Shown: one piece after another, positions 36,814-45,409 of the stretch
How positions within the stretch are numbered: position 1 is the stretch's first letter
How the letters are laid out: each line of letters starts with the position of its first letter
Source of the DNA: Candidatus Pelagibacter sp. HIMB1321
GTDB taxonomy: Bacteria > Pseudomonadota > Alphaproteobacteria > Pelagibacterales > Pelagibacteraceae
Direction: 5' to 3'
Length of the DNA stretch: 64,000 nt
Assembly: GCF_900177485.1 (NCBI RefSeq)
Contig: NZ_LT840186.1
Coordinates: 1,054,001 to 1,118,000, forward strand
The notes under the pieces: generated by a model
What the model was told of the DNA's origin: nothing
Databases searched by the model: none
The model's input: the letters and a program-made list of their open reading frames with translations, nothing else
Program-made: the position numbers and the translations under genes

Positions 36814-38224
36814 TATCTTTATTATTATATAATATTTGATTTTTTAACTTATTTATATTTTCTACCATCTCAGGATCTTTTTCTTTAAGCTTTTCTATCG
36901 TTTTAACAGAATGAATAATAGTTGTATGATCTCTGTTCGAAAACTCTCTTCCAATTTCAGGTAATGATTTTGAGGTTAAAATTTTAGTCAAATATATCGC
37001 TGTTTGTCTTGGTCTCACAAGATATCTTGATCTTCTAGAAGACAACATTTCATTTTTGCTTATTTTGAAAAACCTGCATACAAGTGTTTGTATTAAATCA
37101 ATTGTCACCTTGTTTTCAGATATATTTAAAAGGTCTTTTAGAACAACTTTTGTCTCAGCTAAATTTGGTGCTTTGTTGTAAATTCTAGAAAATGAAATTA
37201 TTCTATTTATTGCTCCAACAAGCTCTCTAATACTGGTAGTGATTTCAGTGCTTATATATTCTTGAATTTCTTTTGAAATATTAATCTGATCTGAATATAA
37301 TTTATTGAGTTCTTCTGTTTTTTGGATAACTATTTTTTTTCTTAATTCGTAATCTGGTTTTTGTATATCAATCACCAAACCTCCAGAGAATCTTGATTTT
37401 ATTCTCTCTTGAATTCTAGATAATTTGTTAGGCGCCCTGTCTGCAGAAACAATTATCTGTGATCCTTTATCAAGCAAAGCGTTAAAGGTATGAAAGAATT
37501 CTTCCTGCATTGCTTCTTTGCCATTCATAAATTGAATATCATCAATCAACAAAATATCAGTATTTCTGAAGTATTCTTTAAACTTTACCATGTCATTTGT
37601 TTTTATAGATTTAACAAATTGATACATAAATCTTTCAGCAGAAATAAACATTACCTTGTTATCTTTTTTTAATTCTAAACCAATTGAATTCAACAAATGA
37701 GTTTTTCCCATTCCTACACCGCCGTAAATATATAACGGATTATAATGAGATATATTTTCAGAAACTTTTATAGAGGCCTCATATGCTAATTTGTTGCTTG
37801 AACCAGTAAGAAAATTGTCAAATCTTTTATTTGGATCTATTCTATTATATTGAAGATACGAGTCTTTGATAAAAGAAACATTTTTATCATTAATTGTGTC
37901 TTTGGTGATCTCCTCGCCAACATCTTTCTTGCTTGATTTTAATTCTGCAATTTTAAATTCTATTCTAATTATATCTTTTTTATGGGCTTTAATAATCTGT
38001 AATATTTGATCTAAATACCTTGATGTAATCCAATCTCTAATAAATCTTGTTGGAACTGTTAACAGAATGTAATTATTAAACTCTTCAACAAAATTAATTT
38101 TTTTAAGCCAACTTTCATAAATCTCAACACCAAGTTTATTTTTCATTTGAGACTGAATTAAACTCCAGTCCAAATTATTTTGATTTAATGTTTCTATATT
38201 TTTATTTGTAGTTGTGTTGTTCAT
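36803..38224 (-). CDS. dnaA: Chromosomal replication initiator DnaA
   Basis: A 473-residue AAA+ protein. Domain I is residues 1-90, domain II is a short linker, domain III has Walker A GGVGMGKT (168-175) and Walker B ILLIDDIQF, and domain IV carries the DNA-binding signature around FSNRDHTTIIHSVKTIEKL. It opens DNA at the origin. rpsT and mutM lie upstream as in many alphaproteobacterial origin regions. The 277-base 5' spacer is one of the largest in the window. Confidence 0.97.
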   Translation of the reverse strand: MNNTTTNKNIETLNQNNLDWSLIQSQMKNKLGVEIYESWLKKINFVEEFNNYILLTVPTRFIRDWITSRYLDQILQIIKAHKKDIIRIEFKIAELKSSKKDVGEEITKDTINDKNVSFIKDSYLQYNRIDPNKRFDNFLTGSSNKLAYEASIKVSENISHYNPLYIYGGVGMGKTHLLNSIGLELKKDNKVMFISAERFMYQFVKSIKTNDMVKFKEYFRNTDILLIDDIQFMNGKEAMQEEFFHTFNALLDKGSQIIVSADRAPNKLSRIQERIKSRFSGGLVIDIQKPDYELRKKIVIQKTEELNKLYSDQINISKEIQEYISTEITTSIRELVGAINRIISFSRIYNKAPNLAETKVVLKDLLNISENKVTIDLIQTLVCRFFKISKNEMLSSRRSRYLVRPRQTAIYLTKILTSKSLPEIGREFSNRDHTTIIHSVKTIEKLKEKDPEMVENINKLKNQILYNNKDNEI

Positions 38225-38347
38225 TTCTTTTTTGGAAGAGACTCCACTTAGACCTATCTAAAAATATTTTCAAGATATAAATTTTTAAATTAAAAAATAA
38301 ATTAAATCTGAAAGTGTAGAGATTTTTGTCACATAAAAAAAATTCTT

Positions 38348-38455
38348 TTGACAATAATATTTTTATTATTCTAGTGGAAATAAAACTTCAGGTTGGATTT
38401 AAACTATTAATTTATTTACCAAATCTAAATATTGATTGAATGCTTCCATTCAATC
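38348..38455. other. Intergenic stem-loops between dnaA and rpsT (possible origin or leader elements)
   Basis: The 38225-38501 spacer holds two clean inverted repeats: AATAATA/TATTATT around TTTT at 38353-38370, and GATTGAATG/CATTCAATC around CTTC at 38434-38455. Neither is followed by a T run on either strand, so they are not plain terminators. No good DnaA box (TTATNCACA) is visible; TGGAAATAA near 38377 differs at two positions. The function is open. Confidence 0.4.
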
Positions 38456-38501
38456 TACATTAAGCGTGTTGTTAAAGTTGAATCAACTACAAGTTATAAA
38501 C

Positions 38502-38762
38502 TTATAGCGAGGATATTTTTTTAGTAATTCTAGAAACGTTTCTAGAGGCGTTTTGTTTTTTTATAATCCCAGATTTTGCAATTTTCATAAGCTCAGAATT
38601 CAATTTAGGCAAGAATTTAAGAGCCTCATCTTTTTTCTTATCTACAATCAGAAGGTTCATTTTCTTTAGAGCATTTCTATATCTGCTTTTTCTAGCTTTA
38701 TTAACTGCAGTTTGTTTGGAAATTCTTCTAATTCTTTTAATTGCTGATTTTGTGTTAGCCAT
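38502..38762 (-). CDS. rpsT: 30S ribosomal protein S20
   Basis: From the ATG at 38762 the protein is MANTKSAIKRIRRISKQT and continues to 86 residues, the typical S20 length and start. S20 binds 16S rRNA helices in 30S assembly. A frame to 38804 would add 14 residues with no family match. mutM lies upstream and the dnaA spacer lies downstream; rpsT beside dnaA is common in alphaproteobacteria. Confidence 0.96.
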   Translation of the reverse strand: MANTKSAIKRIRRISKQTAVNKARKSRYRNALKKMNLLIVDKKKDEALKFLPKLNSELMKIAKSGIIKKQNASRNVSRITKKISSL

Positions 38763-38812
38763 ATGCGCAGGGGTATAGCTTGAGAATTTATATCGGTCAA
38801 TCAAATAATTAT

Positions 38813-39676
38813 TTAAATTTGACAGTAATTACAAAAAAAAGTTGATCTGTTAGCGATTACTTTTTTTATTATTATTCCATCGCAATTAAATCTTTTACAA
38901 CACTCTCCTTCTCTTTGATAAACTTTAAAACTATCTTGAAAACCTCCTTTACTACCATCTGTGTTTTTAAAGTCTCTAATGCTAGAACCACCTTTATTAA
39001 TTGCATTCAAAAGAACTTTTTTAGAATTAGATATTATTTGATTACACTCTTTTTTGTTAAGAGATCTAATCTTTTTACTAGGGTTAACTCTACTTAAAAA
39101 TAAAATCTCACTTGCATAAATATTACCAATTCCTGAAACAAATTTTTGATCAATTAATAAATCTTTAATGGTTTTTAATTTATTTTGAATAAATTTTTGA
39201 AAATATTTTAAATTAAATTTATTATCAAATGGTTCTGGTCCTAGATGAATAAATCTTTTTTTTAAATCTCTATTGTTTTCAATTATTTGAAAAAAACCAA
39301 ATCTTCTTGGATCATTATAAATAACTTTGAAATTATCAAAAATAATTTCTACATGATTATGTTTTTTTGGTAAAAATGGTGAATTGTAAAAACTTAAGTT
39401 AGTAACATCTTTTTTATCCTTAAAATCAATTAAATGAATTGTACCTGACATCCCAAGATGAACTACACAAAATTGATTATTTGAGAGATAAATAATTAAA
39501 TATTTTGAAAACCTTGAAACTTTAACAATAGTTTTATTTTCCAAAAATTTCTCAAAACCTCTAGGGATTTTAAATCTTAAACTTCTATTTCTTATAATTA
39601 CTTTTTTTACCTTTTTTTTTTGAATCTTTTTATCTAGAGATTGTCTTACTATTTCTACTTCTGGTAATTCTGGCAT
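38813..39676 (-). CDS. mutM: Formamidopyrimidine-DNA glycosylase
   Basis: Removes oxidised guanine from DNA and cuts the abasic site. The 287-residue protein starts MPELPEVEIVRQSL with catalytic Pro2 and Glu3, has the helix-two-turn-helix in LLIDQKFVSGIGNIYASEILF, and ends in a zinc finger with cysteines in EGECCKRFNCDG and FFCNYCQ plus the conserved NRSTF. It is divergent from ubiE by 31 bases. Confidence 0.96.
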   Translation of the reverse strand: MPELPEVEIVRQSLDKKIQKKKVKKVIIRNRSLRFKIPRGFEKFLENKTIVKVSRFSKYLIIYLSNNQFCVVHLGMSGTIHLIDFKDKKDVTNLSFYNSPFLPKKHNHVEIIFDNFKVIYNDPRRFGFFQIIENNRDLKKRFIHLGPEPFDNKFNLKYFQKFIQNKLKTIKDLLIDQKFVSGIGNIYASEILFLSRVNPSKKIRSLNKKECNQIISNSKKVLLNAINKGGSSIRDFKNTDGSKGGFQDSFKVYQREGECCKRFNCDGIIIKKVIANRSTFFCNYCQI

Positions 39677-39707
39677 TTAATACTATATTGATTGTATAAA
39701 ATATTTT

Positions 39708-40412
39708 ATGCAACAATATCTCCAAAATAAAAAAGGGCTAGTCCAAAGTGTCTTTGACAAGGTGTATGATAAATATGATCTAATGAATGACTTTATGTCA
39801 TTAGGCGTTCATAGAGTGTGGAAAAAGAATTTGATTAATATGATGAATCCTTCTTTTAATAGCACCTTGATTGATGTTGCTTGCGGTACTGGTGATATTG
39901 GAAAATTATTTCTAGATAATACTAAATCTAACAATTTAATTTACTGTGTAGATCCCAATCAAAGCATGATTGCTAAAGGAAAAGGGAAATTAAAGAGTTA
40001 TAAAAACATTAAATGGGTAATTGCTCCAGCAGAAAATATACCTGTTCAAAAAAATTGTTTTGATTTTTATAGTATTAGTTTTGGCTTAAGAAACACAAAA
40101 AATATTAACAAGGCCCTGGCAGAAGCTCATAGGGTTTTAAAACCTGGTGGTAGATTTTTATGTTTAGAATTTTCAAAGATATTAAACTCTAATTTAGATT
40201 TTTTTTACAAAAATTATTCAAAACTTATTCCATTAGTCGGTGGTCTAGTCGTTGGTGAAAAAGAACCTTATGAATATTTAGTAAAAAGTATTGAAAATTT
40301 TATTAATCAAGAAGAATTAATTGCATTAATGGAACAAAATGGTTTTAAAAAGTGCTCATACCGTAATTTATCTGGAGGGATTGTTTCAATTCATAGTGGC
40401 TGGAAATACTAA
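39708..40412 (+). CDS. ubiE: Ubiquinone/menaquinone C-methyltransferase
   Basis: A 234-residue SAM-dependent methyltransferase. It has KYDLMNDFMSLGVHRVWK at the start, the SAM-binding motif LIDVACGTGDIGK, and the UbiE block SFGLRNTKNINKALAEAHRVLKPGG. It methylates the quinone ring carbon. Its stop overlaps the ubiB start, and ubiE-ubiB-coaBC-dut form a tight plus-strand run near the origin. Confidence 0.96.
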   Translation: MQQYLQNKKGLVQSVFDKVYDKYDLMNDFMSLGVHRVWKKNLINMMNPSFNSTLIDVACGTGDIGKLFLDNTKSNNLIYCVDPNQSMIAKGKGKLKSYKNIKWVIAPAENIPVQKNCFDFYSISFGLRNTKNINKALAEAHRVLKPGGRFLCLEFSKILNSNLDFFYKNYSKLIPLVGGLVVGEKEPYEYLVKSIENFINQEELIALMEQNGFKKCSYRNLSGGIVSIHSGWKY

Positions 40413-41980
40413 TGATAAAAAAATTAATCATACTTTTCAAGCTTGGAAGAAAAATTGCTAAATCAGATATTCTTAAAATTACATCAAAATTTAAAGAACC
40501 TCCCTTAGCAGTAAAAATTTTATTTAAAATTTTAGCGTTTTCTTTTTCGGAAAAAAAACATTCAAATATAGACCAAGATGAAGGTCAAAGATTATCAAGC
40601 TCATTAGAATCAATGGGCACAACTTTTATTAAACTTGGACAATTTTTAGCAACTAGACCTGATATAATTGGTGAAGAACTATCAAAAAAATTAGAAAATT
40701 TACAAGATAGACTTCCTCCGTTTTCAATCTATCAAGCTAAAGAAATTATAAAAAAAGATCTTGGTGAAGAAACCTATAATTCTATAATTAATTTAAGTGA
40801 GCCTGTAGCAGCAGCATCTATTGCACAAGTACACAAAGCGCAAATAGATGACAATGGAACTATTAAAGACGTTGCAATTAAAATCTTAAGACCAGATATT
40901 AAGAAAATCTTTAATGAAGAGATTGATGCAATGATGCTATTTGCTTTTTTAATTGAATCTATTGTAAAAAAAACCCAAAGGTTAAAGTTAGTTGAAGTTG
41001 TTTTTTTATTAAAGGAAATCACTAATTTAGAAATGGATCTTAGATTTGAAGCCGCAGCTGCGAATGAATACGCAGAAAATACAAAAAATGATGCTGGTTT
41101 TAGAGTACCTAAAATCTATTGGAATTTTACAAGTGAAAATGTAATGACATTAGATTGGATTGATGGTGTTTCAATCAGGGAGACTGATGAACTTAAAAAA
41201 CAAAATATTGATACAAATAAAATTGCTGAAGATATAATTCAACATTTTTTAAGACATGCTGTAAGAGATGGTTTTTTTCATGCAGATATGCATCAGGGAA
41301 ATATATTTGTAGATACTAACGGTCAAATTGTGCCTATTGATTTTGGAATAATGGGTCGTTTGGATAAAATGAGTAAAAGATTTTTGGCTGAAATCTTATT
41401 TGGTTTTATTCAGAGAGATTATAAAAAAGTTGCTGAAGTTCATTTAATTGCAGGCTTGGTACCTAAAGAAGTACCAATAGATGATCTGGCTCAGGCTTTA
41501 AGATCAATTGGAGAACCGATTTTTGGACAGGCTGTTAAAGACATTTCGGGTGGTAAACTTCTTAAGCAGTTGTTTGATGTTACTGAAAAATTTAATATGC
41601 AAACTCAACCGCAGTTATTAATGTTACAAAAGACAATGGTTGTAGTTGAGGGAGTTGCAAGGAAACTAAACCCAGAAACAAATATTTGGACAACCTCTAA
41701 GCCAGTTTTAGAAAGCTGGTTAAGAGAAACAAAAGATCCTTTGAATACAATTAATGAAACTCTTCAAAATACCTCTGAAGTAATTAAAAGATTGCCAGAC
41801 TTTCCTGAAATCATGGATAAGGCAAATCAAGCTCTAACGTATTTAGCAAGTGGACAAATACCTCAAAACTCAAATTCTTTTACGGCTTTAAATAATAAGA
41901 AGTCAGAAATGATGGCATTTAGAAATCAATCTGTTATTGGAATTTTAGCAGTTGTAATTATTGGTTTATTAGTATTTTAA
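40412..41980 (+). CDS. ubiB: UbiB-family atypical kinase for ubiquinone synthesis
   Basis: A 522-residue protein with the KxGQ-type N-terminal motif in FIKLGQFLATRPD, the nucleotide-binding AAASIAQVHKAQ, the kinase-like HADMHQGNIFVD and the metal motif VPIDFGIMGRL. One hydrophobic helix at the C terminus (SVIGILAVVIIGLLVF) should anchor it in the membrane. The family is needed for quinone synthesis and likely works in lipid extraction by ATP use. It overlaps ubiE by one base. Confidence 0.95.
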   Translation: MIKKLIILFKLGRKIAKSDILKITSKFKEPPLAVKILFKILAFSFSEKKHSNIDQDEGQRLSSSLESMGTTFIKLGQFLATRPDIIGEELSKKLENLQDRLPPFSIYQAKEIIKKDLGEETYNSIINLSEPVAAASIAQVHKAQIDDNGTIKDVAIKILRPDIKKIFNEEIDAMMLFAFLIESIVKKTQRLKLVEVVFLLKEITNLEMDLRFEAAAANEYAENTKNDAGFRVPKIYWNFTSENVMTLDWIDGVSIRETDELKKQNIDTNKIAEDIIQHFLRHAVRDGFFHADMHQGNIFVDTNGQIVPIDFGIMGRLDKMSKRFLAEILFGFIQRDYKKVAEVHLIAGLVPKEVPIDDLAQALRSIGEPIFGQAVKDISGGKLLKQLFDVTEKFNMQTQPQLLMLQKTMVVVEGVARKLNPETNIWTTSKPVLESWLRETKDPLNTINETLQNTSEVIKRLPDFPEIMDKANQALTYLASGQIPQNSNSFTALNNKKSEMMAFRNQSVIGILAVVIIGLLVF

Positions 41981-41988
41981 TTCCTTCG

Positions 41989-43188
41989 ATGAAAAATCTA
42001 AAAGATAAAAAAATATTATTAATCATTTGTGGTGGAATTTCAGCTTATAAAAGTCTTGAAACAATAAGAATTCTTAAAAGAAATGGTTGTGAAATTAAAA
42101 CAATACTGACTAAAAGTGCTAAAGAATTTGTAACACCGTTATCGGTAGCCTCATTATCTCAGGGAAAAGTTTATGAAGATTTGTTTAATGTAGAAAATGA
42201 AGCAGAAATGGATCACATTGCATTATCTAGATGGGCTGATCTAATTCTAGTAGAGCCTGCTACAGCAAATACAATTTCGAAACTTGCAAAAGGTTCATCT
42301 GAAGACTTGGCATCAACAGTAATTTTAGCCTCAAATAAACCAATTTTTTTATGCCCAGCAATGAATGTGAGAATGTGGGAACATCCTTCATTAAAAGAAA
42401 ACTTGGAAATTCTAAAGTTATATTCCTACAAAATAATTGGGCCTCAGATTGGAGAAATGGCCTGTGGAGAATACGGTGAAGGCAAAATGACTGAGCCAAT
42501 AGACATTGTTAACAAAATTAATGATTATTTGTATTTCATTAATAAGAATAAAAAACTTAAAGCATTAGTTACTGCAGGACCAACTCGTGAATATATAGAT
42601 CCAGTAAGATTTATCACTAATAAATCTAGTGGCAAACAAGGTTATGAGTTAGCAAAATCATTATCTAGAAATGGATATCAAACAACTTTAATCTCAGGTC
42701 CAACTAATCTTGAAATTGAGAGTGAAGTAAAAGTTATAAAAGTAGAGACTGCTGAAGAGATGTTTAAAGAAACTCAAAAAAACTTGCCAGTTGATGTAGC
42801 TATTTTTTCTGCTGCTGTAGCTGATTTTAAAGTCCATGAAAAAAGTAATTTGAAAATTAAAAAAAGCGATGAACTTACAATTAAATTAGAAAAAAATGTT
42901 GATATTTTGAATTATATTTCAAATCACAATTCAATGCGTCCTAAATTAGTGGTTGGCTTTGCTGCAGAAACTAACGATTTAGAAAAAAATGCAATACAAA
43001 AACTAAAAAGTAAAAATTGTGATATTATTATTGGCAATGACGTTTCTAACAAGAAAATAGGTTTTGATTCTAATTTAAATGAAGTAACAATCTTTTACAA
43101 AAACAATAAACAGGAAAAATTATTTGTTAAAAGCAAAACCTTAATATCTGAAGAAATAGTTGAAAGAATTAATAATCAATTAACTTAA
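41989..43188 (+). CDS. coaBC: Bifunctional phosphopantothenoylcysteine decarboxylase/synthetase
   Basis: A 399-residue fusion for coenzyme A synthesis. The N-terminal CoaC half (about 1-185) has the flavin site GGISAYKSLE, the catalytic His within HIALSRWADLILVEPATANT, the substrate clamp LCPAMNVRMWEHP and the active Cys in MACGEYGEGKM. The CoaB half carries AGPTREYIDPVRFITNKSSGKQG. The gene starts eight bases after ubiB and its stop overlaps the dut start by one base. Confidence 0.96.
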   Translation: MKNLKDKKILLIICGGISAYKSLETIRILKRNGCEIKTILTKSAKEFVTPLSVASLSQGKVYEDLFNVENEAEMDHIALSRWADLILVEPATANTISKLAKGSSEDLASTVILASNKPIFLCPAMNVRMWEHPSLKENLEILKLYSYKIIGPQIGEMACGEYGEGKMTEPIDIVNKINDYLYFINKNKKLKALVTAGPTREYIDPVRFITNKSSGKQGYELAKSLSRNGYQTTLISGPTNLEIESEVKVIKVETAEEMFKETQKNLPVDVAIFSAAVADFKVHEKSNLKIKKSDELTIKLEKNVDILNYISNHNSMRPKLVVGFAAETNDLEKNAIQKLKSKNCDIIIGNDVSNKKIGFDSNLNEVTIFYKNNKQEKLFVKSKTLISEEIVERINNQLT

Positions 43189-43625
43189 TGGTAAAAGTTT
43201 TAATTAAAAAACTCTCATCAGATGTAGAGCTGCCTTCATATAAAACTTCTGGTGCATCAGGTATGGATTTGATGGCTCACATCAAATCACCTATAATTAT
43301 TAGACCAAAAACATCGGAATTAATTCCAACTGGTTTATCAGTGGCGTTTTCTGAAGAATACGAAATACAAATAAGACCAAGATCCGGATTGGCGGCTAAA
43401 AACAATATAAGTGTGCTAAATACCCCTGGCACAATTGACAGCGATTATCGTGGAGAATTAAAGATTATTATTTACAACCATGGAAACGAAGATTTTACAG
43501 TTAACAACAGTGATCGTATTGCCCAAATGATTTTAACTCCTGTAGTAAAAATGGAGCTTCAGGAAACAGATGAACTACCTGAGACTTTAAGAGGTGAGGG
43601 CGGTTTTGGCTCAACAGGAAAATGA
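43188..43625 (+). CDS. dut: dUTP diphosphatase
   Basis: A 145-residue trimeric dUTPase that keeps uracil out of DNA and supplies dUMP. The five family motifs are present, including SGMDLMA, RPRSGLAAKNNIS, the active GTIDSDYRGELKII, DRIAQMIL and the C-terminal RGEGGFGSTGK. It overlaps coaBC by one base and the ThiF-type gene by four bases. Confidence 0.97.
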   Translation: MVKVLIKKLSSDVELPSYKTSGASGMDLMAHIKSPIIIRPKTSELIPTGLSVAFSEEYEIQIRPRSGLAAKNNISVLNTPGTIDSDYRGELKIIIYNHGNEDFTVNNSDRIAQMILTPVVKMELQETDELPETLRGEGGFGSTGK

Positions 43626-44374
43626 AAAAATCACTTAACAAAAGTGAAATTGAGAGATTTTCAAGACAAATAATACTCAAAGATATTGGTTCAAAAGGCC
43701 AAGAAAAAATAAAAGAAGCAAAAGTTTTTATTGTTGGTGCTGGTGGCTTAGGTTGCCCTGTAGCTGAATTTCTTACTAGAGCCGGTGTAGGAAAAATTGG
43801 AATTATTGATGATGATGTTGTTGATATTTCTAACATCCATCGTCAAAGCCTTTATGACATTAAGGATCTTAAAAATTCGAAAGTTAAATCTATTAAGGAA
43901 AAATTAAAAAAAATTAATCCTAATACGATTGTTAAAACTTTTAATTCAAAACTTAATGAAAAAAATGCTTTAAAAATAATCAAAGATTATGAATATGTTG
44001 TTGATGGAAGTGATAATTTTAAAACTAAATTTTTAGTTAATGATACTGCTTTAAAACTTAAAAAACACTTAGTAGTTGGCGCAATAAGTAAATTTGATGG
44101 GCATTTGTTTACTTATGATTTTAAAGCTAAAAAAACACCGTGCTTAAGATGTTTCTTTCAAGAAGATAAAATTTCTGATGATATCTTAAACTGTGAATAT
44201 GAAGGTGTGCTTGGAACTGTTGCTGGAATTTTGGGTACATTACAAGCTAATGAGGTTTTAAAACAAATATTGAATATTGGACAAAATCTTAATGGAAAAA
44301 TACTAATATTAGACTTATTAAATCTTAACTTCAGAAAAGCAAAAATTTTAAAACAAAAAAAATGTATATGTTAA
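43622..44374 (+). CDS. ThiF/MoeB-family adenylyltransferase (E1-like)
   Basis: A 250-residue E1-like enzyme. It starts SEIERFSRQIILKDIG, has the ATP site GAGGLGCPVAEFLTRAGVG with DDDVVDISNIHRQSLY, and the arginine and aspartate sites expected. It adenylates the C terminus of a ubiquitin-like sulfur carrier, either MoaD for molybdopterin or ThiS for thiamine. One CXXC is in CLRCFF and another pair is at the end (CIC) for zinc. Which carrier is used cannot be told; no moa or thi genes are adjacent. Confidence 0.88.
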   Translation: MKKSLNKSEIERFSRQIILKDIGSKGQEKIKEAKVFIVGAGGLGCPVAEFLTRAGVGKIGIIDDDVVDISNIHRQSLYDIKDLKNSKVKSIKEKLKKINPNTIVKTFNSKLNEKNALKIIKDYEYVVDGSDNFKTKFLVNDTALKLKKHLVVGAISKFDGHLFTYDFKAKKTPCLRCFFQEDKISDDILNCEYEGVLGTVAGILGTLQANEVLKQILNIGQNLNGKILILDLLNLNFRKAKILKQKKCIC

Positions 44375-44820
44375 AAAATAATTTCATTATTTTATTAATA
44401 ACATTTATTTTTTTTCAAATTTCTAACTTAGCGAGTGAAGAAAAGTTTTTGTCTTTAAAAAAGAGCAAAGTTAATGTTAGATATGGACCTAGTTTTGAAT
44501 CTCCCATAAAATTTATATATAAAAAAATTAATCTTCCCATCAAACAAATTGACGAAAAAGAAAATTTCAGAAGAATAATAGATTACAAAAAAAATAGTGG
44601 GTGGATACACGTATCTCAGTTAAAAAAAATCAATTCAGTAATTACAGCTAATGACAAAATATTATTTAAAAAACCTACAATTTTTTCAGAACCTATTGCT
44701 AATATAAAACAAGGTAGATTATTAATTGTCCAAAAATGTATGGGTGAGTGGTGTAATGTAAAAACTGATGATTTTAAAGGTTGGATTGATAAAAAAAATC
44801 TATGGGGCTATACTAACTAA
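44362..44820 (+). CDS. Exported bacterial SH3-domain protein
   Basis: A 152-residue protein beginning with a signal peptide (LKNNFIILLITFIFFQISNLA). The mature part has two SH3b-like segments, one near KVNVRYGPSFESP and the other near KQGRLLIVQKCMGEWCNVKTDDFKGWIDK. Such proteins bind cell-wall or surface ligands in the periplasm; the ligand is unknown. It overlaps the ThiF-type gene at its start (13 bases) and meets the DUF3501 gene tail to tail with an eight-base overlap. Confidence 0.82.
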   Translation: MYMLKNNFIILLITFIFFQISNLASEEKFLSLKKSKVNVRYGPSFESPIKFIYKKINLPIKQIDEKENFRRIIDYKKNSGWIHVSQLKKINSVITANDKILFKKPTIFSEPIANIKQGRLLIVQKCMGEWCNVKTDDFKGWIDKKNLWGYTN

Positions 44821-45409
44821 AGTCTGCAGATAAAGATTTTATTGTAACATCTGCTAATTTAGTTGTGTGTGAGTATTCGGCATGATCAATTCCCACTTCA
44901 ATTTCTGAGCTATTTTTAAATTTTGCAATCTGCTCATCAGTAAATTTAAAATGAATAAACTGAACTGAAGAAGCTTTACCTTCAGCAGAAGTTCTATCAA
45001 CATCTTCTTCTGGAACTGCTTTAATTTTTTCACCTTCTACTTTCATAAAAACTTTTTCTTCTATACCACCAACTTTTCCAAGAAAAGCTGCTCTTGAAAC
45101 TGGATTATCTATTTCAAACATTAAAGTTGCAGTTAGCTCTTTTCCATTTGGAACTAAAGGATTATATGCAGCAAGCTCATCTTTTAACTGCTCTTCACCA
45201 CCTTTTTCTATGTAAAGCATTTCTTGAACTTGCGCTAACATTGTTTCGTAACTTTCAAAATAAAATGTTGCGTATGGTCCAAGCGCAACTCTTCTATCTT
45301 TTTTAAAATCAACTATGTTCTTTCTTAGCTCTCTTCTATTTTTTGTGTAAACATCTAAGGGCATTATATCTTCTTTTGAAATTTCTCTTTTTTCTTTTGG
45401 CATAATCAT
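44813..45409 (-). CDS. DUF3501-family protein
   Basis: A 198-residue protein with the DUF3501 core: EISKEDIMPLDVYTKNRREL, RVALGPYATFYFESYETM and QVQEMLYIEKGGEEQLKDEL, then ATLMFEID and a C-terminal ligand-like HAEY. No activity is known. Its ATG at 45409 overlaps the stop of the Fe-S oxidoreductase by four bases (ATGA); a second ATG at 45403 also exists. The family is regularly found next to this Fe-S oxidoreductase and a rubrerythrin in other proteobacteria, which suggests a shared redox job. Confidence 0.88.
   Translation of the reverse strand: MIMPKEKREISKEDIMPLDVYTKNRRELRKNIVDFKKDRRVALGPYATFYFESYETMLAQVQEMLYIEKGGEEQLKDELAAYNPLVPNGKELTATLMFEIDNPVSRAAFLGKVGGIEEKVFMKVEGEKIKAVPEEDVDRTSAEGKASSVQFIHFKFTDEQIAKFKNSSEIEVGIDHAEYSHTTKLADVTIKSLSADFS

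Noticed and set aside
38370-38390. Possible DnaA box TGGAAATAA
   Set aside because: Two mismatches to TTATNCACA; matches this weak are expected by chance.
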